From: Lachnospiraceae bacterium
GTDB lineage: Bacteria; Bacillota; Clostridia; Lachnospirales; Lachnospiraceae
NCBI GenBank assembly: GCA_016297945.1
Contig: JAEDFR010000034.1
Span: 1-20,286 of the forward strand
Reading direction: 5' to 3'
DNA: 20,286 bases
A program made the position numbers and the translations under genes. Below are positions 6,642-13,539 of this stretch, piece by piece (position 1 is the first letter of the stretch; each line of letters starts with the position of its first letter). Under the pieces are notes generated by a model. The model ran no database searches. It saw only the letters and a program-made list of their open reading frames with translations, and had not been told where the DNA came from.

Positions 6642-7229
6642 TTAGCCTCTCTTCAAATTTCTTTCACTTTCTCGGCCTGTTATAAAAGCATCAACCACAT
6701 TTATCACACCTTGTATTCCCAGTTCAGAGACATCCATAGTCAAATTATAATTACCAGCATATCCCCATTCTTCTCCGGTATAATACTGATGATATCGTTT
6801 CCGTCTCTCATCTGTCTCTTCCACAAGTTTTCGGGCCTTATCCATAGACAGATTATGCTTTATGGCAATCTGAGCAATCCTGTATTTTAAATTAGCACAT
6901 AAGAAAATTCGCACAGAATCATCTTTGTCCCTAAAAACAAAGTTTGATGTTCTTCCAATTATGATGCAATCCTTATCCTGTATCAACTTTCCTAATGCTT
7001 CCTTGGGTGTATTCCGCACGCGCTCCATCACATTTTCATCTAAGGAACTCATAAAAAAATCTGTCGGAACTTCTCCAAAAAAATATGGATACTTCTCATA
7101 TATTCCTTTTTCTTTTGCATATTTTACCAATTCCGACTTCGCATAAAATGGAATTCCGTATTTATCGGAAAGAATTTTTCCGATTTCATCCGCTCCACAT
7201 CCACACTCTCGACCAATCGTAATCAACAT
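6642..7229 (-). CDS. Cytidylate-kinase-like protein
   Basis: This is a 195-aa protein of the cytidylate kinase-like family. Its start MLITIGRECGCGADEIGK matches the family's opening ISREFGSGGREIG-type loop, and GIPFYAKSELV follows as usual. The region DCIIIGRTSNFVF and the Arg-rich segment TDERRKRYHQYYTG correspond to conserved family blocks. The first loop lacks the GxxxxGK[ST] form of a classic Walker A, so phosphate transfer is not assured, and the substrate of this subfamily is unknown to me. It is separated from lrgA by one base, which makes a role with LrgAB likely; it may act on or sense a nucleotide. The ATG at 7229 follows AGAGG. Confidence 0.85.
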   Translation of the reverse strand: MLITIGRECGCGADEIGKILSDKYGIPFYAKSELVKYAKEKGIYEKYPYFFGEVPTDFFMSSLDENVMERVRNTPKEALGKLIQDKDCIIIGRTSNFVFRDKDDSVRIFLCANLKYRIAQIAIKHNLSMDKARKLVEETDERRKRYHQYYTGEEWGYAGNYNLTMDVSELGIQGVINVVDAFITGRESERNLKRG

Positions 7230-7273
7230 ATTTTCTTAACCTCTTCATTTCGCTCATCTGCAAAAAATAGCCA

Positions 7274-7501
7274 TTAACTTATGTTATACTTTTTTAGTAT
7301 TTCCAGGAATTTTCCGGACTCACCCATATAATCCACTTTAATTTTTTCACCCATAACAGCAATCATACCCATGATAGATGCACCATCAATTTGATATTTA
7401 AATCCAACTTTTGAAACAAGTACACTTTCTCCGAGCTCTTCCGCATTCTTGACAAATTCTTTTACAGCCTCCAGATTTGGCAATTTAATGATTTTACTCA
7501 T
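7274..7501 (-). CDS. HPr/Crh-like protein lacking the catalytic histidine
   Basis: This 75-aa protein has the HPr fold pattern: a central VGFKYQIDGASIMGMIAVMG block matching the region around Ser46 of HPr, then a C-terminal helix FLEILKKYN. The residue normally used for PTS phosphotransfer (His15 with Arg17) is absent; NLEAVKEF stands there instead. The Ser46 equivalent (S42, in ASIMG) is kept. That is the pattern of Bacillus Crh, a regulator phosphorylated by HPr kinase but unable to carry PTS phosphate. It has a strong ribosome site, GGAGG, before the ATG at 7501. As the first gene of the lrgAB operon it may link carbon status to the operon, but this is inference. Confidence 0.82.
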   Translation of the reverse strand: MSKIIKLPNLEAVKEFVKNAEELGESVLVSKVGFKYQIDGASIMGMIAVMGEKIKVDYMGESGKFLEILKKYNIS

Positions 7502-7544
7502 TTTGCGCTACCTCCTACCACTTTTGTACTTATATAGCAATAAC

Positions 7545-7568
7545 TGGTAATACCAAGTGGTGCTACCA
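7545..7568. promoter_or_regulatory. Two adjacent FadR/GntR-type operators
   Basis: TGGTAATACCA (7545-7555) and TGGTGCTACCA (7558-7568) both fit the TGGTnnnACCA palindrome bound by FadR-subfamily GntR regulators. They are separated by AG, giving a 13-bp centre spacing, and the outer flanks extend the symmetry to AACTGGTA...TACCAGTT. They start about 7 bp downstream of the -10 box, covering the expected transcription start, which suggests repression. The obvious candidate to bind them is the GntR-type protein encoded at 4727-5401. Confidence 0.85.
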
Positions 7569-7575
7569 GTTATCA

Positions 7576-7603
7576 ATTATATACATAGCCAATTATTTGT
7601 CAA
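7576..7603 (-). promoter_or_regulatory. Sigma-A-type promoter of the lrgAB operon
   Basis: On the minus strand TTGACA (7598-7603) is followed after 16 bp by TATAAT (7576-7581). Both boxes are perfect matches to the housekeeping consensus. The start would fall within the two GntR-type operators, upstream of the HPr-like gene. Confidence 0.82.
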
Positions 7604-7704
7604 TTCTTTTTTATATAGCGAAAATCAATATTTCAGAAGCAATATAGTTTCCTACTACTAATTAACACAAAATGATTCCGACATATGAATAGATTTTTGT
7701 CAAT

Positions 7705-8940
7705 TTACTGCACACGCTCTTTCACACTGACCGCAACAGACAAATCCACCTGTTCATATGGAATGAGTGTTGCCTGTAACGCATGATAAATATCTGATTT
7801 TCCCGGCCAGACCGTTCCGATAATCTGATTTTTTTCATCCAACTGGTGGAACCAGGAACCGTTTACATGATCTCTTACCGTCTCATCCAGATAGGTTAAA
7901 AACATGGCATAGTCCGAAGCATATTTTTCATCTCCCGTCACGCGATATAAAACAGCTGACGTATTAATAGCTTCAGCCAAAGTCCAATGCATCCGGTCTC
8001 TTACAACCGGCTTCCCGTTCCAGTCCGTCGTATAGACAAGTCCGGGGGCTCCGTCTGCATTCCATGCATCCCCAATAGCACGGTTATATAAGTTCTGTGC
8101 AGCTTCTAAATAAGGAAGCGCAGCCGATGTATCATCTCCGTGGGTTGAGGTTGCCCATTGCGTAATCAGGCGCCCCCATTCAATACCATGTCCCGGTGTT
8201 GCTCCATAGGGTTTAAACTGGTCAGCCGGATTATCCCGGTTGCATTCTAAGTCGGCAACCCAATCGGATGAAAAATGTTCCGGAATACGCCATTCATTTT
8301 CTTTTGCCCATGCAATCACATGGTCGATAACCCTTCCCGCTCTATCCCGATACTCTTCTTTACCGGTCACATCCACAACTGCTAAAAAAGCTTCTACAGT
8401 ATGCATATTGGCATTGATTCCGCGGTAGCTGTCCAACTTGGTAAATTCCGTATTCCAGGTATCAACTGCCAGACCTTCCCTTTCATCCCAAAAGCGCTCA
8501 TCGTATACCTTAAGTGCCCGGTTAAGTAACTCTTCTGCTCCCGGTCTGTGAGCCAGTATCAGAGAGGTTGCGGCCAAAATCACAAATGCATGTGCATAGC
8601 ATTGTTTGTCAGGCAGGATGCCACCATCTGCTTTTCTGCCGGCATACCATCCACCGTTTTCCTGATCGCACAGTTCACCTAAAAGGCCCCGCAATGCTTC
8701 ATCAGCCAGTTCTTCACTTCCCTTATGCCCCAAGAGACATCCGATACTGTACACATGTGCCATACGACAGGTAATCCATGTTTCACGCGGTCTTGTAACC
8801 CATGGGGTTCCATCGTCTCCCAAATAATATGCGCCTCCCTCCGGAGAAGGAAAACGATGTCCAAAAGCCAGCAGTTCTTCTGTCATTTCCTTCAAAAACG
8901 CTTTATTTTCTGTTGTATCAATCTGATATTTTTCTTTCAT
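7705..8940 (-). CDS. YihS/AGE-family sugar isomerase or epimerase
   Basis: This is a 411-aa (alpha/alpha)6-barrel enzyme of the N-acylglucosamine 2-epimerase superfamily, closest in motif order to YihS (aldose-ketose / sulfoquinovose isomerase). WITCRMAHVYS at 55-65, NANMHTVEAF at 176-185 and ATPGHGIEWGRL at 247-258 are conserved. Residues H251 and H386 fall where the two catalytic histidines of YihS lie. It probably interconverts an aldose and a ketose such as mannose/fructose or a related sugar; sulfoquinovose is possible, but no other sulfoquinovose genes are nearby. The start is ambiguous among ATGs at 8961, 8946 and 8940. The last is used because CGGG lies 6 nt before it and it fits the family length. 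It follows the DUF3592 gene by about 50-70 bp. Confidence 0.88.
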   Translation of the reverse strand: MKEKYQIDTTENKAFLKEMTEELLAFGHRFPSPEGGAYYLGDDGTPWVTRPRETWITCRMAHVYSIGCLLGHKGSEELADEALRGLLGELCDQENGGWYAGRKADGGILPDKQCYAHAFVILAATSLILAHRPGAEELLNRALKVYDERFWDEREGLAVDTWNTEFTKLDSYRGINANMHTVEAFLAVVDVTGKEEYRDRAGRVIDHVIAWAKENEWRIPEHFSSDWVADLECNRDNPADQFKPYGATPGHGIEWGRLITQWATSTHGDDTSAALPYLEAAQNLYNRAIGDAWNADGAPGLVYTTDWNGKPVVRDRMHWTLAEAINTSAVLYRVTGDEKYASDYAMFLTYLDETVRDHVNGSWFHQLDEKNQIIGTVWPGKSDIYHALQATLIPYEQVDLSVAVSVKERVQ

Positions 8941-9010
8941 TGTCATCCCGTATAATCCCATCTCTGTATAATTCTATTTCATGATATCAGTGTATCGCCC
9001 CGAATTAATC

Positions 9011-9613
9011 TCATTCTTTTGTTTTCATCAAATAATAAAAACCATATCCGATAAAATAGACACCAAAGCACCCCAGAATAAACGTGATAACGGCTTTAAA
9101 ATCCAATGTACCAATCAATCCAAAGCAAAAGCCAAATCCAAGTCCGGCAAAGACAACGCCCAATATCATGTCTTTCCAAAATTCCCGCCATCTGTCACTA
9201 TTTATTGATGCCGTCAAAATAATGGATAAGGGTATCACAATTGCCATTCCCCCAAGAAGGAAGAATAACTGATAAAGCGAAAAGCTGTCCTTTACAAAAG
9301 CCTCAGAAGGATTTTGCGGATTGTACATGATTTTTTCTTTGGTTCCAATCTTAGGTTTCTTACTCTTGTAAACCATATCCTGAAATGAATATTCTATACC
9401 ATCTACTTCATAGGTATGCACGGCAGCAAAGGTTGAAGAAGCTCCCGCGCGGTTGTTCCCAACAAAATCCGTAATATGCCCTCTGGTCATCTCATATCGA
9501 TCCAATTGTTCCTTTCTCTCTGCATGCAGCATATAGCCGGCAAACAACAGACCGATTCCTGCAATCATAAATGCAACCAATAATAGATATGGTATGCCTT
9601 CTCTCTTTTTCAT
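9011..9613 (-). CDS. DUF3592 membrane protein
   Basis: This is a 200-aa membrane protein. A first helix lies at about 9-30. A soluble domain with the DUF3592 pattern follows (RGHITDF..., YEVDGIEYSFQD, KSKKPKIGTKEKIMYNP), and then two or three C-terminal helices with GVVFAGLGFGFCFG. The start at 9613 is used because AGGGG stands 7 nt before it; the in-frame ATG at 9646 has none. The family's function is unknown. It lies upstream of the sugar isomerase gene on the same strand and divergent from the AraC-type regulator, across a 467-bp gap. Confidence 0.8.
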   Translation of the reverse strand: MKKREGIPYLLLVAFMIAGIGLLFAGYMLHAERKEQLDRYEMTRGHITDFVGNNRAGASSTFAAVHTYEVDGIEYSFQDMVYKSKKPKIGTKEKIMYNPQNPSEAFVKDSFSLYQLFFLLGGMAIVIPLSIILTASINSDRWREFWKDMILGVVFAGLGFGFCFGLIGTLDFKAVITFILGCFGVYFIGYGFYYLMKTKE

Positions 9614-10080
9614 GCCCTTTCCCCTCTCTCTTTCCATTCCAATCATTTTTTGTTTCAGTATAACAATAGAAATAATATACCGTGAATCATGTTTTTATTT
9701 TAACATAAGTCTGATTATTTCTGAACTCCTTTTCGGATTTGTGTTCCCAACGTTAAGCTTCTTGTCGCCCTAACAGAAATATATATCTTTGCCACTTCAT
9801 ACTTCTGTTTCTGACATTTCTGTCAGGGCAAATATCGCCAAAGTTACAAATGAAATTGAGAGATGATGACAGAGAATTTAAGAAATATGCAAACAAAAGC
9901 TAGAAATAAATAATAATTTAGGTATACTATGATAATGTGCCGTTCTTAATTCACAAAAAATTGCTCAATAAGTTCTGGCATTGAATTGTAATCTGTGAGT
10001 AAATAGTAACTTTTCTCAATCAAACAATTATATAACAATAATTATTGCAATTTCTATTTATAAAATAAAGGGAGCCAAAT
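9614..10080. other. Divergent intergenic region with a long inverted repeat
   Basis: This 467-bp gap lies between the divergent DUF3592 and AraC-type genes. It holds the 14-bp-arm inverted repeat at 9767-9829. An AT-rich stretch near 9910-9940 includes TATACT on the plus strand, but no matching -35 box is clear. The rest shows nothing I can identify. Confidence 0.5.
9767..9829. repeat. Inverted repeat with 14-bp arms
   Basis: GCCCTAACAGAAAT (9767-9780) faces ATTTCTGTCAGGGC (9816-9829) across 35 bp. The only mismatch becomes G-U in the minus-strand RNA. It could be a leader hairpin for the DUF3592 gene or a spaced operator in the divergent promoter region. Confidence 0.6.
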
Positions 10081-10944
10081 ATGAAACAGCCAAGTCATGA
10101 AATCATCAAGATTGATCCGGAACTGAATATGCGATACAGCATTCTGGAGTTAGCCTGTCCTACCTACAATCCTCCTCATTGGCATGATAGTCTGGAAGTT
10201 TTATTCATTCAGAAAGGCTCTCTCCAATCCATTGTCGGCGAAGAGACAGATTATCTTGTCAGTGGCGATTTCTGTATTGTAGACAGGAACGTGGTTCATG
10301 CCACTGCCACATCGGAAGGCATTTCCTATCTTCTGATTCAAATTCCTTATTTGGTTTTAAAACAATACCTTCCCGATATTGATCAGACCAAACTGCCCTA
10401 TGTGTGCAAAAACAAAGAAAAATCAATTCCGTCTCAGGAAGAAATGACGAATCTTCTCGAAAAGCTGTATGATTTAAACCACGAAAAGAAAAAAGGCTAT
10501 CAGCTTACTTACTACAGCCTTCTTTTTACCTTTTTGGAAATACTATTCCGCCATTTCGGTCAGGAAGTATCTGAAGAAGAAGCGGTACACAGTCAAAAAT
10601 ATATTGACCGGTTATCCCAAATTGCCTCCTTCATTCAGGAACACTATCATGAACCGATCACTTTGCAGCAGGGTGCCGATTTACTTTCATTAAATCCGGA
10701 GTATTTTTCCCGTTTCTTTAAAAAATATATGGGCGTTACCTTTATGGATTACGTATATGCAATCCGGCTAAAGGCAGCCGCCCGTGAAATCATGAGTTCA
10801 GACTTGACCATTCAGTCTATTATGGAAAAAAATGGGTTTACCAATCCCAAATATTTTAACAGGATTTTCTTCGAGCAATACGGAATGACACCCTCGGCTT
10901 TTCGAAAGAACCTGCGTACAAATAATGCCTTAAGGCAGCAATAA
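10081..10944 (+). CDS. AraC-family transcriptional regulator
   Basis: This is a 287-aa regulator. Residues about 15-110 form a cupin-type ligand domain with HWHDSLEVLFIQKGS, GDFCIVDRNVVHA. Residues about 185-283 hold the two helix-turn-helix motifs of the AraC/XylS family: ITLQQGADLLSLNPEYFSRFFKKY, then the signature ending NPKYFNRIFFEQYGMTPSAFR. GGGAGCCAAAT provides the ribosome site for the ATG at 10081. Such proteins often sense sugars; the ligand is unknown. It is divergent from the DUF3592/sugar isomerase pair, which it could control, and its last 89 bp overlap the 3' end of the MATE gene on the other strand. Confidence 0.93.
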   Translation: MKQPSHEIIKIDPELNMRYSILELACPTYNPPHWHDSLEVLFIQKGSLQSIVGEETDYLVSGDFCIVDRNVVHATATSEGISYLLIQIPYLVLKQYLPDIDQTKLPYVCKNKEKSIPSQEEMTNLLEKLYDLNHEKKKGYQLTYYSLLFTFLEILFRHFGQEVSEEEAVHSQKYIDRLSQIASFIQEHYHEPITLQQGADLLSLNPEYFSRFFKKYMGVTFMDYVYAIRLKAAAREIMSSDLTIQSIMEKNGFTNPKYFNRIFFEQYGMTPSAFRKNLRTNNALRQQ

Positions 10945-12265
10945 CCGGAATGCAGCAGATAATCCAGGAAATGGGTTCGCAATAGCAAACTGCCATATAT
11001 CCGAATCGTTCTACGAAAAAGGCAACAGTAATCACTTTTCCCGCCATTTCCAGGAAACTTGCAAACAACGTGAAACCGTTGTGGGAAATTCCCTGAAGTA
11101 CATTTCGAAACAGACACAATGCAGAAAGCGCATAATAATAAGGCAGATTAATACGCAGATATCGGACTGCTGTCCTGATAATTTCTCCATCCGCAGTACC
11201 GGTCAGCGCCCGCACAAGAATGCTGCCAAATGAATAGACAATAACAATGGATAACGTACTCCATACAAATAAAATGATACAACCAATCCGGACGCCATCT
11301 TTAATCCGCTCATTCTTTCCGGCCCCATAATTCTGACTGGTAAAGGTTGCCATCGCTCCCGCCACCGTTGATACCGGCATCATAAGCAGCTCTGAAATCT
11401 TTCTTGCCGTTATATGAGCTGCTACAATTCCATTTCCAAGTCCGTTAATACCAATCTGTAAAATCAAAGTTCCGATATTGATAATCGTATACATAAAAGC
11501 CATGGAACTGCCATAAGAAAGCAGTTTTTTATAGTATATACCGGGGATCGTAAAATCTTCTTTACAAGGTATCAATTCGCGACAGTATACATTTATATAA
11601 ACAAAGCAAAGTACTGCCGAGACAGCCTGTGCTAACACAGTGGCATAAGCCGCACCCGCAATTCCAAGTCCCAATCCTTTGATAAACAGGATATCCAGAA
11701 AAATATTCAAAAATGAGGAAATGGTCAGAAAAAGCAGAGGTGTCTTACTGTTTCCGACAGCCCGAAGCACGGATGACAACAAATTATAGGCGACATTGAC
11801 TATTAATCCGAGTGTAATAATCAAAATATAATCATACGCATCCGCAAACAAAGAATCCGACACATGAATTGCTCTCATAATCTGTTTCATAAATACGGTA
11901 CTAAACACAGTCAGGATGACTGCTACCAAAAAAGCCAGCTCAACAGATGCCGCGATTCCCTTTTTTAAGCTTTTTTCGTCATTACTTCCAAAGTACTGGG
12001 AAAGTAAAATAGAAAATCCACTGGTCAGTCCAAAGCAAAATACCGTTAACAGGCTGTAAATGGTGCTGACAGAACCAACCGCCGAAAGTGCATGATCTCC
12101 CAGAATATGTCCGACAATGGCAGTATCTGCCAGATTATAAAACTGTTGAAATAAATTACTTAAAAACAATGGGATTGCAAAAAACAAAATAGCTTTTAGT
12201 ACAGAACCCTTTGTCATATCTATCTGTATATTCTTTTTTTCCATCATTCTTTTTGCTGTTCGCAT
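10856..12265 (-). CDS. MATE-family efflux transporter
   Basis: This 469-aa protein has about 12 hydrophobic helices. The N-terminal PLFLSNLFQQFYNLADTAIVG and the mid-protein AHITARKISELLMMPVSTVAGA are typical of MATE exporters of the NorM/DinF group. These use Na+ or H+ gradients to expel cationic drugs or metabolites. The ATG at 12265 has GGAAG 8 nt before it. The C-terminal tail is basic, and its last 89 bp run antisense through the end of the AraC-type gene; no terminator is seen between the convergent genes. No substrate can be assigned. Confidence 0.93.
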   Translation of the reverse strand: MRTAKRMMEKKNIQIDMTKGSVLKAILFFAIPLFLSNLFQQFYNLADTAIVGHILGDHALSAVGSVSTIYSLLTVFCFGLTSGFSILLSQYFGSNDEKSLKKGIAASVELAFLVAVILTVFSTVFMKQIMRAIHVSDSLFADAYDYILIITLGLIVNVAYNLLSSVLRAVGNSKTPLLFLTISSFLNIFLDILFIKGLGLGIAGAAYATVLAQAVSAVLCFVYINVYCRELIPCKEDFTIPGIYYKKLLSYGSSMAFMYTIINIGTLILQIGINGLGNGIVAAHITARKISELLMMPVSTVAGAMATFTSQNYGAGKNERIKDGVRIGCIILFVWSTLSIVIVYSFGSILVRALTGTADGEIIRTAVRYLRINLPYYYALSALCLFRNVLQGISHNGFTLFASFLEMAGKVITVAFFVERFGYMAVCYCEPISWIICCIPVIAALRHYLYAGSFEKPRVSFRIARRKSC

Positions 12266-12381
12266 GACGATTACTTCCTTTCTCTTATCGAAATGTATTT
12301 TATCAACAGCATAGGTATAAAAACAGATAAAAATCTGACATGTTTTATGGACAATTTTGACTTTTTCATTTTTTTGCTGCT

Positions 12382-12425
12382 CAGGGCATTCTTTTTTCCT
12401 TTATTTCTATTTTTGGTATGCTCTG
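12382..12425. repeat. Lone diverged copy of the 74-bp-array hairpin
   Basis: CAGGGCAT (12382-12389) pairs with ATGCTCTG (12418-12425) around a T-rich loop. Flanking bases (TGCTC-gGGCAT..., TTTTCC, GGTATGC) align with the units at 4216-4575. Sequence has drifted but pairing is kept, by a G-U on the plus-strand RNA. This suggests a dispersed family rather than chance. Confidence 0.6.
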
Positions 12426-12458
12426 GACTACTTCTTCATCGCTTTTTACGGACATTTC

Positions 12459-12511
12459 AAAAAAAAAATAGCTCAAACCACCCCATCATTGGAATGATTT
12501 AAGCTATTTTT
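12459..12511 (-). terminator. Terminator of the hsp20 operon
   Basis: The 10-bp perfect arms AAAAATAGCT (12464-12473) / AGCTATTTTT (12502-12511) enclose a second small stem ATCATT/AATGAT. On the minus strand the hairpin is followed by a ten-T run (12468-12459). It lies about 60 bp after the stop of the 94-aa gene. Confidence 0.82.
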
Positions 12512-12569
12512 GAAAGACTTCTGTCTTTGCTTATTTGTTTGTACACACCTCGCCGGTTTCCTTGTTTCC

Positions 12570-12854
12570 TTAACCGACAACAGCTAACTCAACCTCATCA
12601 ATATCTTTATCTGCAGCATCCATACGAATCTTTGCAATTTTTGTATTGTAATGCTTGCCTTCGTAACAGATATCAAAAATTGTATTGCTGCCATTCTTTT
12701 TAAGCAGTTCGTCCGGTTTGACTTTTTCCAGTTTTACCGGAATCGCTGTCTTTTTATCCTCGCAAATGATATTTGCAGGGATAAAATCATTAAAACGAAT
12801 CAGCTTTCTGAGTACATGTGGATTTCTGGCATATGCATTTATGACTTCTTTCAT
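12570..12854 (-). CDS. Unknown 94-aa protein cotranscribed with hsp20
   Basis: I do not recognise this protein. It is small, soluble and mixed in charge, with no cysteine cluster or membrane helix and a single Cys near residue 31. The first 25 residues look helical (INAYARNPHVLRKLIRF); the rest alternates Lys and Ile/Val in a beta-like way, and the tail is acidic. The ribosome site is strong (GGAGG, 8 nt before the ATG at 12854). It begins 15 bp after the hsp20 stop and ends just before the operon terminator, so it is almost certainly made with Hsp20 under HrcA/CIRCE control. A role in protein stress is implied by context only. Confidence 0.8.
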   Translation of the reverse strand: MKEVINAYARNPHVLRKLIRFNDFIPANIICEDKKTAIPVKLEKVKPDELLKKNGSNTIFDICYEGKHYNTKIAKIRMDAADKDIDEVELAVVG

Positions 12855-12869
12855 GGTGCCAACCTCCTT

Positions 12870-13352
12870 TTATCCCTCAATTGCAATATACTTATTGTTT
12901 GCAATTTCTTTTGTATCCTTTTTCGGGATTGTCAGATTTAAAATGCCATGTTTGAAGTTTGCCTTGATATCATCCACACAAAGAGCATCACCTACATAAA
13001 AGCTTCTCTGGCAAGAACCGCTGTATCGTTCTCGTCTGATATAGTTGCCTTTCTTCTTCTCCTCTTCGTTTTCAGCTTCGTCTTTTTCAAGACCTTTTGT
13101 CGCACTGATTGTCAGATAACCGTTTTCCAATGCTACGCTGACTTCATCTTTTTTAAAGCCCGGAAGATCAATGGTCATTTCATATTCAGAGTCGGATTCT
13201 TTAATATCCGTATTCATTACATTTTTGGCTCTGTGGCCATACAATTTCTTTTCCAAGTTTTTGAAATCGCGATCGTCAAACGCAAAAAACGGATCCTGAT
13301 AAAAGCGATCAAATAAATCAAAGTTATCATGGAATAAACTAGGTGTCATCAT
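12870..13352 (-). CDS. hsp20: Small heat shock protein (Hsp20/alpha-crystallin)
   Basis: This 160-aa ATP-independent chaperone binds unfolding proteins. The N-terminal arm is rich in Phe and Asp (residues 1-40: FHDNFDLFDRFYQDPFF). The alpha-crystallin domain runs from about 45 to 148, with MTIDLPGFKKDEVSVALENG, YLTISA, RRERYSGSCQRSFYV and the conserved FKHGILNLTIPK ending. A Glu/Lys-rich insert sits at about 88-100. The ATG at 13352 follows GGAAGGA by 6 nt. Expression should be controlled by HrcA, through the CIRCE element about 125 bp upstream. The second gene of the operon is the 94-aa protein. Confidence 0.95.
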   Translation of the reverse strand: MMTPSLFHDNFDLFDRFYQDPFFAFDDRDFKNLEKKLYGHRAKNVMNTDIKESDSEYEMTIDLPGFKKDEVSVALENGYLTISATKGLEKDEAENEEEKKKGNYIRRERYSGSCQRSFYVGDALCVDDIKANFKHGILNLTIPKKDTKEIANNKYIAIEG

Positions 13353-13460
13353 AAGTCATCCTTCCTTTCCTTTTAAAACCTTACGATACCTTTTGTTAAT
13401 ATGAAACTTTGAACCCGGAATGTTTGGAAGCATTTTGCTTCTTTTCTTTGTTCTGACTAC

Positions 13461-13489
13461 GTTATATACTTAAAATTAGCACTCGTCAA
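13461..13489 (-). promoter_or_regulatory. Sigma-A-type promoter of the hsp20 operon
   Basis: On the minus strand TTGACG (13484-13489) and TATAAC (13461-13466) are 17 bp apart. The -35 box lies inside the CIRCE spacer, so bound HrcA would block polymerase directly. Confidence 0.8.
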
Positions 13490-13502
13490 GAGCGAGTGCT
13501 AA
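13476..13502. promoter_or_regulatory. CIRCE element (HrcA operator)
   Basis: TTAGCACTC (13476-13484), a 9-bp spacer and GAGTGCTAA (13494-13502) match the CIRCE consensus without mismatch. It lies between panE and hsp20 and governs the latter. Confidence 0.95.
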
Positions 13503-13539
13503 AACTTTTTCTAAAATAAAAATAAACATTTTATGAAGT

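Larger units (their letters stand above)
12266..12569. other. Intergenic region: lone hairpin repeat and terminator
   Basis: This 304-bp gap contains a diverged single copy of the 74-bp-array hairpin (12382-12425) and the strong terminator of the hsp20 operon (12459-12511). The plus-strand open frame at 12293-12502 runs across both and is not a gene. No clear promoter for the MATE gene is seen. Confidence 0.6.

Noticed and set aside
6642..7229. True cytidylate kinase (cmk)
   Set aside because: The P-loop lacks the GK[ST] ending and the layout fits the separate cytidylate-kinase-like family, so a housekeeping cmk name is not justified.
8240..8864. Small frames within the sugar isomerase gene on either strand
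   Set aside because: They are shadows of the 411-aa frame, which has a continuous family match.
7705..8940. Sulfoquinovose catabolism cluster
   Set aside because: Only the isomerase-like gene is present; no sulfoquinovosidase, kinase, aldolase or transaldolase partner is in the window.
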